Notes under the pieces: generated by a model
Database searches by the model: none
What the model saw: the letters and a program-made list of their open reading frames with translations, nothing else
What the model was told of the DNA's origin: nothing
Program-made: the position numbers and the translations under genes
Shown here: in pieces, positions 1-9,038 of the stretch
How positions within the stretch are numbered: the first letter of the stretch is position 1
Layout of the letters: every line of letters starts with the position of its first letter
Source: Candidatus Aenigmatarchaeota archaeon
Lineage (GTDB): Archaea > Aenigmatarchaeota > Aenigmatarchaeia > Aenigmatarchaeales > JACQIB01
Direction: 5' to 3'
Assembly (NCBI GenBank): GCA_016198755.1
Contig: JACQIB010000001.1
Coordinates: 129,178-193,177, forward strand
Length of the DNA: 64,000 nucleotides

Positions 1-966
1 CACTGTACCATTTGAAAGCCCTATAATTTTCCTGATAACAAGGCAGAGATAATTTGCTTTTATCTTTCTGCTTTTTGAATCCTGCCCTAAATGAGGGAAA
101 AGATATCTGTCCAGAATCTGTTCAATCCTTTCTTTCTGGCTCTCTTTCTGCACAACTTTCATATGATTAGCCATAAACTCTATGGCATCTTTTTGTGTTT
201 TAACATCAGTTTCGTACAAATTCCCATAAAATTCCTCAGAAACTTTCTCCCCTCCTCCCACAGCTTCTACAATTTCCTTATCACTTTCCAAACCAAGTGC
301 CTTAAGCAGTGCAATAACAGGCAGCCTCCTTATGTTTGCAAAGGAAATAGAAATAGAACCATCATTTTTCCTTTCTATAGCATGCCTCTGAACATATCCC
401 CCTCTTTCAGAGTTTACTCTTGCAATCTCAGTATAGTTTCCTATATCCTGCTTCTGTACAATAATCCTGTTGGATGCTATCTCTTCTATCAAAATCAAAA
501 CTCTTTCTGTCCCGTTGATAACAAAATATCCGCCTGGATCCAAAGGATCTTCTCCTGCAGCTTCCAGTTGATCAGTTTTCATTTTACCCAGCGGACAGAA
601 TTTTGATTTTAACATTATTGGAAGAGATCCAACCTGCACATTAACTGTCTCCTGCTCAACCTTATTCACAACAGGAGTCATTTCCACATAAACCGGTGCA
701 GCATAAGTAAGATCCCTTAACCTTGCCTCCAGCGGCATTATTTTCCTTACAGTTCCGTCAGCCTCAGAAACGCTTGGTTCCCCAATGCTAACAGCCCCAA
801 ACTTTATTTTCAGCTCCCCAATCTCAGGCACTTCCGGAACTATTTCCCCTATATCATCCACTATTTTCTGCAGCCTGTTATCCACAAAATCATTAAAACT
901 CTCTATCTGGAACCTTACAAATCCCACCTCATTCGCAAAAGAATTGAGAATAGGTTTTAGTTCCAT
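1..966 (-). CDS. rpoB: DNA-directed RNA polymerase subunit B, N-terminal part (truncated by window start)
   Basis: Minus-strand reading from 966 gives MELKPILNSFANEVGFVRFQIESFNDFVDNRLQKIVDDIGEIVPEVPEIGELKIKFGAVSIGEPSVSEADGTVRKIMPLEARLRDL..., typical RpoB N-terminus; ATG overlaps the rpoH stop by 1 nt. Not in the ORF track because it is open-ended. Confidence 0.93.
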   Translation of the reverse strand, partial: MELKPILNSFANEVGFVRFQIESFNDFVDNRLQKIVDDIGEIVPEVPEIGELKIKFGAVSIGEPSVSEADGTVRKIMPLEARLRDLTYAAPVYVEMTPVVNKVEQETVNVQVGSLPIMLKSKFCPLGKMKTDQLEAAGEDPLDPGGYFVINGTERVLILIEEIASNRIIVQKQDIGNYTEIARVNSERGGYVQRHAIERKNDGSISISFANIRRLPVIALLKALGLESDKEIVEAVGGGEKVSEEFYGNLYETDVKTQKDAIEFMANHMKVVQKESQKERIEQILDRYLFPHLGQDSKSRKIKANYLCLVIRKIIGLSNGTV

Positions 967-1229
967 TATTCATCAGCCTCCTTAATAACAATCCTAAAGT
1001 ATTCAGAAGTTCCCGCGGTGTGGCTGCTTCTGATAACTTTCAATACATCCCCAACCTTTGCCCCAATAGATTTTACAACCGGATCCGTTGAATCAATCTT
1101 TGGAAGCTGCTGCGGAATAATATTATATTTATCCATTAAAACCTTTTTTTCAGCTTCACCCAAAATAGTATGCTCTGGAACTAAGCGATGTTTCAGAATA
1201 TCAAATGTTTTTTCCTCTTCCTTTTTCAT
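966..1229 (-). CDS. rpoH: DNA-directed RNA polymerase subunit H (RPB5-like)
   Basis: MKKEEEKTFDILKHRLVPEHTILGEAEKKVLMDKYNI..QLPKI...DPVVKSIGAKVGDVLKVIRSSHTAGTSEYFRIV; followed by rpoB. Confidence 0.96.
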   Translation of the reverse strand: MKKEEEKTFDILKHRLVPEHTILGEAEKKVLMDKYNIIPQQLPKIDSTDPVVKSIGAKVGDVLKVIRSSHTAGTSEYFRIVIKEADE

Positions 1230-1247
1230 GGGGGCACCTGTTGACAG

Positions 1248-1282
1248 AGCCAGCCAATCCCGAAGGATTATCAGGGCTAGCT
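1248..1282 (-). promoter_or_regulatory. stable hairpin in rpoH-rpoB leader
   Basis: Minus strand AGCTAGCC-ctgat-AATCC-TTCG-GGATT-GGCTGGCT ~19 nt upstream of rpoH ATG. Confidence 0.6.
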
Positions 1283-1355
1283 TGTAATTTTGGTTAAAAC
1301 CTTCTTTCTTTTCCTCTACCTAACCTTATAAAGCTTTCGGTTTTGCTTCATTCTC

Positions 1356-1661
1356 CTACTTTACCCCTTCCAGAACCAGACCCTTCCTAAACCCTCCCCT
1401 TTCACCCAGTTTTTTCAGCCTTATCCTCTCAATCTCCCCCATATCAAATCCCCTGAACTCGCAGATAGCATTTACAACTTCCAGAATATCAGCAACTTCC
1501 TCTTTACTTTCATTTGCAGAAAATTCCATAACCTCCCCTTCCAGCTTTTCTTTCAGTTTATCCCAATATTCCTTCCCTTCCACTATTTTAAAAACAGGTT
1601 CCTTTCCAGCCCTTTTCATTATCTCAGGCATATTGTCCCTAACTAGTTTTCCGAGCCTCAT
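1356..1661 (-). CDS. MazG-like / phosphoribosyl-ATP pyrophosphohydrolase-like NTP pyrophosphatase
   Basis: MRLGKLVRDNMPEIMKRAGK...KLKEKLEGEVMEFSANESKEEVADILEVVNAI. Confidence 0.75.
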   Translation of the reverse strand: MRLGKLVRDNMPEIMKRAGKEPVFKIVEGKEYWDKLKEKLEGEVMEFSANESKEEVADILEVVNAICEFRGFDMGEIERIRLKKLGERGGFRKGLVLEGVK

Positions 1662-1708
1662 TCAACTCCATTCTATCCATACCTACTTAAAGAAAACGGT
1701 TTCAGAAT

Positions 1709-2098
1709 CTAAGAAGCACTAAAAAAGCCCTTGTTTTTAACTACCTTTTTCTGCATATCCTTTCTAATCTTTTCCCCGGCTTCCTTTAATTTATCTCCCT
1801 CAGTATCATTTCCTCTAGCAGACGTCTGCAAATCCCATGCAGCTTTCTCTACACCAGAATATCCATCCAAAAGTACTTCTTTTGTCTTTCCAACAGCACC
1901 TCTATATCCTAATACAACCCCTTTTGTAAGCTCGTCCTTCCACCTGAACAGAGCATATGTTAAAACAAGCACAGGTGCCAGAATAAACGGGTGGTAAAAC
2001 GGAAGTCTAAAAAAAGAGCCCGCATGTTCTATGGCAAGAGTTGCAGCAATATCCATGCCAGCAGCCACCTGTACAGAAGTTTTTGAATTTACATACAT
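1709..2098 (-). CDS. hypothetical membrane-associated protein
   Basis: ORF with one hydrophobic segment (HPFILAPVLVLTYALF). Confidence 0.55.
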   Translation of the reverse strand: MYVNSKTSVQVAAGMDIAATLAIEHAGSFFRLPFYHPFILAPVLVLTYALFRWKDELTKGVVLGYRGAVGKTKEVLLDGYSGVEKAAWDLQTSARGNDTEGDKLKEAGEKIRKDMQKKVVKNKGFFSAS

Positions 2099-2162
2099 AC
2101 TACACTTTTAACATGGCTTACTTATAAGGTTTTTTGCACTCCAACATATAGGTATTTAAAAC

Positions 2163-2657
2163 TTGCCTTTCATCCCTATATTGGTAAAAATGCCAGTATA
2201 CAACAGAGCACGCTTTAAGGTTAGCGATAAAGAAGTTGTTCCAGCCAGAGTTAGGCATGTTGATTTAGGTAGATATCAATTCGATGTGGTGCTCCCTGGG
2301 GGAGTATATGGAGGCCATGTTATGGTTCTGCAACCAGATGGGGACAGAAAAGACCAAGCAGTTGGGCGCAGATACTATCACAGGGATGTTGTCATAACTT
2401 TAGATCCTACACAGTATAGGCCACCAGTTCCTTCTGGAGATCCATTACATCCTTCAAGTGGAACTCCTGTAAGGGTTTCAAGAGACCATGGAATAATAAA
2501 GCAGGGTACCAGGAGAATAGGCTGGGTAGCTAATCCAGATTCTCTGCCACATATTTTAGAAGCTTTGGATCAAATACCAGACGAAAAACCTCCGCTTGGG
2601 ACAGCTAAAACAATTTTAGGAAAAGTAGTTGGAAGGCGCATAACTCCTACATTCTAA
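2163..2657 (+). CDS. hypothetical protein
   Basis: 164 aa ORF between opposite-strand genes; start may be the internal Met at codon 9. Confidence 0.55.
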   Translation: MPFIPILVKMPVYNRARFKVSDKEVVPARVRHVDLGRYQFDVVLPGGVYGGHVMVLQPDGDRKDQAVGRRYYHRDVVITLDPTQYRPPVPSGDPLHPSSGTPVRVSRDHGIIKQGTRRIGWVANPDSLPHILEALDQIPDEKPPLGTAKTILGKVVGRRITPTF

Positions 2658-2704
2658 CTGCTCTAATAGCAGCTTTTTATATCTGCAACACAAAAGGGAA
2701 AGGC

Positions 2705-3958
2705 ATGTCTTACAAAGTAAAAGATATTGGACTGGCAGAGCAGGGTAAATTAAAAATAGAATGGGCAGAGCAGCAGATGCCAGTTCTAATGAGCATAAGG
2801 AAGGACTTTGAAAAAGCACAGCCCTTCAAGGGAGTAACAGTTGCAGCCTGTTTGCATGTTACTAAAGAGACAGCAGTTCTTGTGCGTACTCTAAAAGCAG
2901 GCGGTGCTATAGTTGGGTTGTCAGCTTCCAATCCTCTATCCACACAGGATGATGTTGCAGCTGCTTTAGCTTCAGAGGGGATAACTGTTTTTGCATGGAA
3001 AGGGCAGAACAATGATGAGTATTATTGGGGACTTAACCAGCTTCTGGAATTAAAGCCTAACATAACTTTAGATGATGGCGCAGATGTTATTTCCACTATC
3101 CACTCTAAAAGAACAGATTTGCTGAAGAATGTTTTCGCTGGACAGGAAGAAACAACTACTGGAGTAATAAGGCTGAAAGCTATGGCTGCTGACGGAGCCT
3201 TAAAGTATCCTATAATAGCTGTTAATGATACCCCAACAAAGCACATGTTCGACAACTATTACGGTACAGGCCAATCCACAATAGATGGTATACTTAGGGC
3301 AACAAACATAATGCTTGCTGGAAAGACAGTTGTTGTATGCGGGTATGGCTACTGCAGTGCTGGTATTGCACTGCGCTCAGATGGTATGGGAGCAAATGTT
3401 GTAATAACAGAAGTTGATCCATTAAAAGCACTGAAAGCTGCAATGGACGGTTACAGAGTTATGCCTTTGAAAGAGGCTTCAAAAATAGGCGATATTTTCA
3501 TAACAGCCACAGGTGACAAGAATATTCTGCGCGCAGAACATTTCCAGCTAATGAAAAGCGGGGCAATTTTAGCAAACTCAGGGCACTTTAATGTGGAAAT
3601 AAGCATTCCAGATCTGGAATCCCTTTCAAAAGAAAGGAAAAAAATAAATGAAAATACTGAAGAATTTACTCTGAAAACAGGAAACAAACTTTACTTTTTA
3701 GCTGAAGGTAGATTGGTAAATTTAGCAGCAGCAGAAGGCCACCCTTCAGCGGTTATGGATATGAGCTTTGCAGACCAGGCTTTAGTTTGTGAGTGGCTTG
3801 TTAAAAACTATAAAACCCTTACTCCTGTTGTACATGATGTTCCAAAAGAGATTGACGAGAAAGTAGCTAGGCTAAAACTAAAGAGCATGGGCGTGGAAAT
3901 AGATTCTTTAACAGATGAACAGAAACATTATTTAGGAAGCTGGCAGGAAGGGACTTAA
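2705..3958 (+). CDS. ahcY: adenosylhomocysteinase
   Basis: DIGLAEQGKLKIEWAEQQMPVL...DDGADVIS...GKTVVVCGYGYCSAGIALRSDGMGANVVITEVDP...NSGHFNVEI. Confidence 0.96.
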   Translation: MSYKVKDIGLAEQGKLKIEWAEQQMPVLMSIRKDFEKAQPFKGVTVAACLHVTKETAVLVRTLKAGGAIVGLSASNPLSTQDDVAAALASEGITVFAWKGQNNDEYYWGLNQLLELKPNITLDDGADVISTIHSKRTDLLKNVFAGQEETTTGVIRLKAMAADGALKYPIIAVNDTPTKHMFDNYYGTGQSTIDGILRATNIMLAGKTVVVCGYGYCSAGIALRSDGMGANVVITEVDPLKALKAAMDGYRVMPLKEASKIGDIFITATGDKNILRAEHFQLMKSGAILANSGHFNVEISIPDLESLSKERKKINENTEEFTLKTGNKLYFLAEGRLVNLAAAEGHPSAVMDMSFADQALVCEWLVKNYKTLTPVVHDVPKEIDEKVARLKLKSMGVEIDSLTDEQKHYLGSWQEGT

Positions 3959-4023
3959 ACGGAACCCCCCCAAACTATTAATCACTTTATAGTAGTGATA
4001 GCTTTATATATCGCGAAAACCTA

Positions 4024-5280
4024 TTGTTTGTTATGGCAGAACAGGAAACTGGATGGTTCGACCTGTCCATAGAGCAGAGGTTTTCTACCCTTATTTCTGC
4101 ATTAGGAAATGATCTAAGAAATGTTATGGTAGCACATGTTCTGCCCAGACAGGCATTCAAAGATAGGAGACAAATAGCTGCAGATTTTTCGAGCTTCGTA
4201 GACGCATCAGACAAAAGGCTGAAAATGCCAATTCCAACTTCTATAGAATCCCACCTTAACAATGTTTTGGTTCCATTATGGGCAGAGGAAAGTCCTGATG
4301 GAGGCAGCTGGAGACTTACACAAGCAGGTTACAGGATAGCAGCACCAGCCGCTGCGCATGCAATAGCTACATCTGTAGAGCTAGGCACAATGAACTCTAT
4401 TTTAGGCTTTACAAAAAAGGGCGGTTTTACAACATCCCCATACAAAAGGGCAATAATATTGGAGAATCTATACGAAACAACAGGAGGTGATGGAAAGCAT
4501 ATTTCTATAAGCGAAAGCGATTTGCAGCGCAGAATAGGATTTAGAAATTCTTCTCTATCCAAGCACCTTCCAGCCCTAAAGGATGCTGGAATGGTAAAGT
4601 ACGATTCTGTTTCAGCTGAGGATATGGGAGCGCAACTATACAAGTGGAAAGAGGGCAGACCAGAAGATGTGCCACCGCTGCCAAAATTTGCAATAACCTT
4701 GGATGTGGCCAGAGCTCTCAAAAACTCTAAGGATCCGATGGACTATAAATCCATTGCCTCTATGTTAGGAATACCTCCAACAAGAGTTTCAACTGTACTG
4801 AATTATCTTTCAGAGAATGGTTATGTAGAAAGTGTAAGCGGTTTTGTAAGGGGAAAGAAAATGTCAGTGGTTAAAATTTCTGACAATGGAGTAGCTTTGA
4901 TAGATAGGTTTATAGAACCTTTGAGAGCTACTTCTGTCACCAGACATCCTTCAAAAGAACTTAGAGATTCATCAGACATTTATGGAGGTCGCAGGACACT
5001 TGCTGTCGAGCATAACACAGCAGTTATGGTAGCTTATCAGAGCGAGCTAACTAGAGGAGAGACAAACAGGCATTCACAGGTTATTGGTATGCTCGGGGAA
5101 AAGCCTATGAGAATAGTTGATATAGAAGAGGTTATTGGTGTTCCTCCAGCCAGATATTTGAGGGACTTAGTTGCTGGTGGCTATGTTCAAAAGAGGAGAG
5201 GTTGCCCATCAGACCCTGGAAAAGGACATGGAGTTTGGTACAGCCGCACATCAAGGCCATTTTCCAGCCCAGCACTTTAA
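4024..5280 (+). CDS. hypothetical protein with winged-helix-like segments
   Basis: 418 aa; several HTH-like stretches (e.g. DYKSIASMLGIPPTRVSTVLNYLSENGYVES). Confidence 0.6.
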   Translation: MFVMAEQETGWFDLSIEQRFSTLISALGNDLRNVMVAHVLPRQAFKDRRQIAADFSSFVDASDKRLKMPIPTSIESHLNNVLVPLWAEESPDGGSWRLTQAGYRIAAPAAAHAIATSVELGTMNSILGFTKKGGFTTSPYKRAIILENLYETTGGDGKHISISESDLQRRIGFRNSSLSKHLPALKDAGMVKYDSVSAEDMGAQLYKWKEGRPEDVPPLPKFAITLDVARALKNSKDPMDYKSIASMLGIPPTRVSTVLNYLSENGYVESVSGFVRGKKMSVVKISDNGVALIDRFIEPLRATSVTRHPSKELRDSSDIYGGRRTLAVEHNTAVMVAYQSELTRGETNRHSQVIGMLGEKPMRIVDIEEVIGVPPARYLRDLVAGGYVQKRRGCPSDPGKGHGVWYSRTSRPFSSPAL

Positions 5281-5283
5281 TTA

Positions 5284-5730
5284 TTATTTCCCTTCCAGAG
5301 TTTTAGGCCCAAAGGGGTAAGGAAGCAGATCTTTTATTGTTGCAATCAAAACCCTGTCCTTCCTTGTGTTTGAAGAGATAACCTCAACCCCCCCTCCCGC
5401 AAACTCAAACAAAATCTGTCTACACTCCCCGCAGGGACCGCAAACATCCTTTGTATCATGATTATCTCCCTTTGCAATAACAGCCATAGATTTGAACTTT
5501 TTGTGTCCCATAGAAACAGCTTTTGCAATAGCAGCCACCTCAGCATGCACAACATGGTATACAGCATTCTCCACATTCGTTGCCCCAACAATTTCTCCAC
5601 TTTCAGTAAGAACAGCGGCTCCAACTGAAAACCCAGAATATGGACTATATGAGTTTTCCATAACCTTCTCAGCAGCATCCAAGAGCATTTTTTGTTCTTT
5701 GTTAAGTTTAGTATAGTTTGTTTCAATCAT
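5284..5730 (-). CDS. cdd: cytidine deaminase
   Basis: YSPYSGFSVGAAVLTESGEIVGATNVENAVY..HAEVAAIAKA...CGPCGECRQILFEF. Confidence 0.92.
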   Translation of the reverse strand: MIETNYTKLNKEQKMLLDAAEKVMENSYSPYSGFSVGAAVLTESGEIVGATNVENAVYHVVHAEVAAIAKAVSMGHKKFKSMAVIAKGDNHDTKDVCGPCGECRQILFEFAGGGVEVISSNTRKDRVLIATIKDLLPYPFGPKTLEGK

Positions 5731-5877
5731 AAAAGAACTCTGAAAATCAAGGATATAAATCTATTTGCCAAGCCAATATGCAAACTCCCCCCTTTCTCTG
5801 CATAACAAAACCTTCCTGTTTCGTATTATCAGTCTCTGTGCATATGAGCTATTTTAATATGACTATTTACACTCCAA

Positions 5878-7188
5878 CTATCCAATAGGGGTTGTTGTGA
5901 AGAAATTTACTGTGTACGTTTTCCCATTTAGGCTAATGGACTGCATACCCCTGAAATTTTCCTTGTTAAAATCTATTGAAATATTTGCAGAGAAAAACCT
6001 TTTGACTTTTGAAGAACCGTCCCAAACAAGGCTGTCCCTGACTCCCTGATCAACTTCGTACGTGCCGGAAATTGTAAAATCATTGTTCTCTATTATCTCC
6101 CCCGCATAAAGCCACTTTCCCCCCTCAAAATTCAGCTCCCCAGTAAACCCGCGCGGGTCGAATTCTACCATTGTAGAATTTACAAAATTTACTTTGCTGT
6201 TTTCAAATGGAAACAGCCAAATGCCATCCGAGTCTTTAATTGTAACATTGCTGTTCCTCAGGAACAGCCCCCACTCATTGTAAACATTTACATTTTCAAT
6301 ATGCACACTTCCGAAATCCAGATTTGTATATGTTTCACTCTTCAATCCCTCGAATTGCGTTGTTTTGTTTTTTATTTCCTGGAAAACAAACTTGTTAAGG
6401 TTGGAATTTTTTACTGTCACTTTTGAGGTCTCGTCTGCAAATACGCTCCAACCACGCTCATACGGCCCTTTTTTCTTTGGAGGGAGTATTTTTGAATTTT
6501 CGATTGTAATTCCCAATACAGAAAAGTTATCAATATTTCCGGTCTTTAGGTTTTCAATTGTTCCAGCTTCCCCAGGCCCATAAAAAAGGCCTATAGAACC
6601 CACTTCAGAATCCTTTATAGAACCTTTAACTTGACAGCAAACCTGCAAAATTCCAAAAGCCCCATCCTCTTCAGCTATATCATAGCTAGAATGCAGGCGC
6701 GAGCCATTTTTTATTACAAATTCTACCCCGTTAACTAGGTTCATAACATTGTAAAATGTAGAATTATCAATTAAAATTGAAGAGGTATCGTATGCAGTAA
6801 GGTATAGGTTTGCAGGGTCATCAATTGGAGGCACAAGCCTGCTATTTATAATTTCCAGTGTGGAGTTTCCATGCATTAAAATTTCAGCCCGCGGCCCCTG
6901 CTTTTTTACTATAACATTACTGTTTCCAATTGTCAGTTTGGCATTGTCAAACAGTTCAATATTACCTATCTGAACATAGTTAGGCTTGTTTTCTATAACC
7001 ATCTCCTGATTGCCAGAGAGACTTATTTTTCCCTCATGTGTTTCCAATTGGGTTGTAGAAGTTTCAATCTGGGTTGTAGTGACTTCCGCTTGGGATGTGT
7101 TGCTTTCCCCCTGAGATGTTTGCCCTGTGCATCCGGCAGCAAAAACAGCCAAACCCAGCAGCAAAAATAGCAAAACCAGTTTTTTCAT
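5878..7188 (-). CDS. secreted lipoprotein with beta-helix-like repeats
   Basis: Signal peptide/lipobox MKKLVLLFLLLGLAVFAAGCTGQ; repetitive N/S-rich strands. Start taken at the internal Met before the signal peptide. Confidence 0.7.
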   Translation of the reverse strand: MKKLVLLFLLLGLAVFAAGCTGQTSQGESNTSQAEVTTTQIETSTTQLETHEGKISLSGNQEMVIENKPNYVQIGNIELFDNAKLTIGNSNVIVKKQGPRAEILMHGNSTLEIINSRLVPPIDDPANLYLTAYDTSSILIDNSTFYNVMNLVNGVEFVIKNGSRLHSSYDIAEEDGAFGILQVCCQVKGSIKDSEVGSIGLFYGPGEAGTIENLKTGNIDNFSVLGITIENSKILPPKKKGPYERGWSVFADETSKVTVKNSNLNKFVFQEIKNKTTQFEGLKSETYTNLDFGSVHIENVNVYNEWGLFLRNSNVTIKDSDGIWLFPFENSKVNFVNSTMVEFDPRGFTGELNFEGGKWLYAGEIIENNDFTISGTYEVDQGVRDSLVWDGSSKVKRFFSANISIDFNKENFRGMQSISLNGKTYTVNFFTTTPIG

Positions 7189-7218
7189 GGTTCCTATAAC
7201 CTTTGGCAGCATAAAAAT

Positions 7219-7463
7219 TGGTGGGCCCGGAGGGAGTTTCGAACCTCAAGGGAGAGGTTGAAAGGAGATACGTAGTTTCTCCTTCTTCGAACCCTCGACT
7301 CTCGGGTCTGAAGAGTGCTGCTCTCGCAGTATTTCTTCCTGTCATCGCCTGAGCTATGAAGACCCAGGCTGCACATGCTTTTATCTGGTGCGGGCATATT
7401 CTGCAACACTTCTGCGTGCCGCAGATAAAAGCCCGATACTCTACCAGACTGAGTTACGGGCCC
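7219..7463 (-). tRNA. tRNA-Lys(TTT) with two introns, encoded CCA
   Basis: GGGCCCG...CGGGCCC-A-CCA acceptor; anticodon arm TCGGG CTTTTA/A CCCGA; T-arm GAGGG TTCGAAT CCCTC after removing ~118 nt (7308-7425, position 37/38) and ~50 nt (7236-7285, T-loop ~59/60). Confidence 0.88.
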
Positions 7464-7540
7464 AGATAACAGAAATTGGTAAAGAAGCTTATAAAGGCTT
7501 TATATTCAGCCTCTGCAAAGAATATTTGAGGTGTTAGTTA

Positions 7541-7747
7541 ATGCCAACAAAAACAATGTCTAAAACTTCAGGTGGAACCTGTAATGGATGCGGCTGCGGC
7601 TGCCCTCACCACAGATGGGCAATGAGCATAGCCCTTATAGTAGCAGGTGCTGTTTACGTGTATACAGCTAACTGGGGCTATACATTAGCTGCCTTAGGTA
7701 TTTTGGGCCTGCTAAGCGGGTTCTGCAAGTGTTGTGGCCACAAGTAA
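7541..7747 (+). CDS. small Cys-rich membrane protein
   Basis: 68 aa with CNGCGCGCPHH and CKCCGHK flanking hydrophobic segments. Confidence 0.6.
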   Translation: MPTKTMSKTSGGTCNGCGCGCPHHRWAMSIALIVAGAVYVYTANWGYTLAALGILGLLSGFCKCCGHK

Positions 7748-7800
7748 ATTTTTATATTTTCTTTATTTTTCTTCTCCCTAGCTTTGGCTACAGAATAAAA

Positions 7801-7876
7801 TGGCGCTCGGGGTGGGATTTGAACCCACGTTAGTGACTCGACAGGCCACTATACTAGACCACTATACGACCCGAGC
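7801..7876 (-). tRNA. tRNA-Asp(GTC), intronless, encoded CCA
   Basis: GCTCGGG/CCCGAGC-G-CCA acceptor; anticodon arm GTGGC CTGTCGA GTCAC; T-arm GTGGG TTCAAAT CCCAC. Confidence 0.95.
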
Positions 7877-7934
7877 CCAGAAAACTATTGAACCCTATGC
7901 TTTAATAGCTTTACTGGGACGGCATGAGAAAAAA

Positions 7935-7949
7935 TAAAAAGATGGTCAC
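7935..7949 (-). repeat. 15-bp direct repeat of the 5S rRNA 3' end plus T-run (distal copy)
   Basis: TAAAAAGATGGTCAC identical to 9031-9045 at the 3' end of the 5S gene; weaker similarity continues to about 7960. Confidence 0.8.
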
Positions 7950-7960
7950 GGTGTTTTCAA

Positions 7961-8446
7961 TCAAATTAATTTGAACCTTTTCCTTAAGGTTTCTATATCT
8001 TCATTTCCTAAGTTTTTGATTATAAGTTTTAATTGTATAACAAAATTCTCAGCTTTCGATACCATATCGTGCGCGGAGTCTTTTATAACACCGACATTCT
8101 TTTTGGAAGAAACATAATACTGTTTATCTATTCTTTCATCTTTTGCAAATGATATTGTTTTGAACAGGTCCGGTCTATTGAACAATTTTTGCAATAGTAA
8201 AATAGATCCTGAATGATTTTCGCATTTTATTCCTATTTTGAACAGTAGTGCTGTTAAAGAGTTGTACATAGCATAATACGACATTGAAATGGAGTTTTCA
8301 TAGAGGTCATTATTTAGCAAAAGCGTGGCTGATTTTATGCAAGCTTCAGATTTTTCCAAATAAGATGAACATATTTCTTCTGAGGGGTTTACAAGTTCCA
8401 GTGCTTTGCTGGCTTTAAGCTTGCTGAAAAAATCTTGTTTTTCCAT
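7961..8446 (-). CDS. HEPN-domain protein (HEPN/MNT toxin-antitoxin pair 1)
   Basis: Small helical protein MEKQDFFSKLKASKALELV...SKSACIK-like helices, SISMSYYAMYNSLTALLFKIGIKCENHSGSILLLQKLF; overlaps the MNT gene. Start at Met6 of the ORF. Confidence 0.82.
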   Translation of the reverse strand: MEKQDFFSKLKASKALELVNPSEEICSSYLEKSEACIKSATLLLNNDLYENSISMSYYAMYNSLTALLFKIGIKCENHSGSILLLQKLFNRPDLFKTISFAKDERIDKQYYVSSKKNVGVIKDSAHDMVSKAENFVIQLKLIIKNLGNEDIETLRKRFKLI

Positions 8447-8954
8447 AAAAATCCTCCACACCTCTTAATATTATATGGTTTTTTATTATCTCTTTTATAA
8501 GATTTGAATCCAAATCAAAGTCGCCAATTTTCACCTTTATTTTTGAATTTGTAAACTCTATAGAATCCTTTACTTTTTTATTTTTCGTTTCTACGTATAT
8601 ATCTATATCACTTTCATTCTTTGCTGCAAATTTTGCATAGCTGCCAAATAAGATTATAAGATTCTCTTGGCATTCCTTCAGTAGGCCCTCTATTATAATA
8701 CCCAATTCAGGATACAACTTTACTAATTTTATTAAATTGTATCTTTCTGCATTAAAGACATACGTTTGGGCTTCTAAATTCTTCTTTAGATAAAAAACCT
8801 TGTTTTTACCTTCTTTCTTATAGTCTAAAACACAGCACTTTACTAAATTGTTTAATTTCCTCTCTACCGTTGAGTGAGATACCTTCAATTCCTTTGCAAT
8901 GCCCCTCAAGTGCATTCTCCCGCCTATAAGGCGGAGTATTATTTCGTATTCCAT
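8415..8954 (-). CDS. HTH + MNT-type nucleotidyltransferase (HEPN/MNT pair 1)
   Basis: N-terminal HTH (HLRGIAKELKVSHSTVERKLNNLV) and IILFGSYAKFAAKNESDIDIYV nucleotidyltransferase motif. Start placed at Met11 (8954) because a symmetric operator and TATA box lie just upstream; ORF track extends to 8984. Confidence 0.85.
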   Translation of the reverse strand: MEYEIILRLIGGRMHLRGIAKELKVSHSTVERKLNNLVKCCVLDYKKEGKNKVFYLKKNLEAQTYVFNAERYNLIKLVKLYPELGIIIEGLLKECQENLIILFGSYAKFAAKNESDIDIYVETKNKKVKDSIEFTNSKIKVKIGDFDLDSNLIKEIIKNHIILRGVEDFYGKTRFFQQA

Positions 8955-8996
8955 ATTGTACCATTTTTGATACATATGTATCATTATTGGTACAAT
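8955..8996. promoter_or_regulatory. concentric double palindrome, putative operator of HEPN/MNT pair 1
   Basis: ATTGTACCA-tttt-TGATACATATGTATCA-ttat-TGGTACAAT, both palindromes centred at 8975.5; TATA-like TTTATATA (minus strand) just upstream. Confidence 0.75.
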
Positions 8997-9038
8997 ACTA
9001 TATAAAGCTTATGTTTGTCAAATTAAAAGTTAAAAAGA

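Noticed and set aside
91-606. 171-aa plus-strand ORF at the window start
   Set aside because: Antisense to a convincing partial rpoB reading frame.
5346-5726. 126-aa minus ORF in another frame of cytidine deaminase
   Set aside because: Cytidine deaminase frame has clear catalytic motifs; this one is a shadow ORF.
5735-5877. Intergenic region between cdd and the lipoprotein as C/D sRNA candidate
   Set aside because: No ordered C (RUGAUGA) and D (CUGA) boxes found.
7064-7409. Minus-strand ORFs 7064-7345 and 7194-7409
   Set aside because: They run through the intron-containing tRNA-Lys gene and the lipoprotein N-terminus in the wrong frame.
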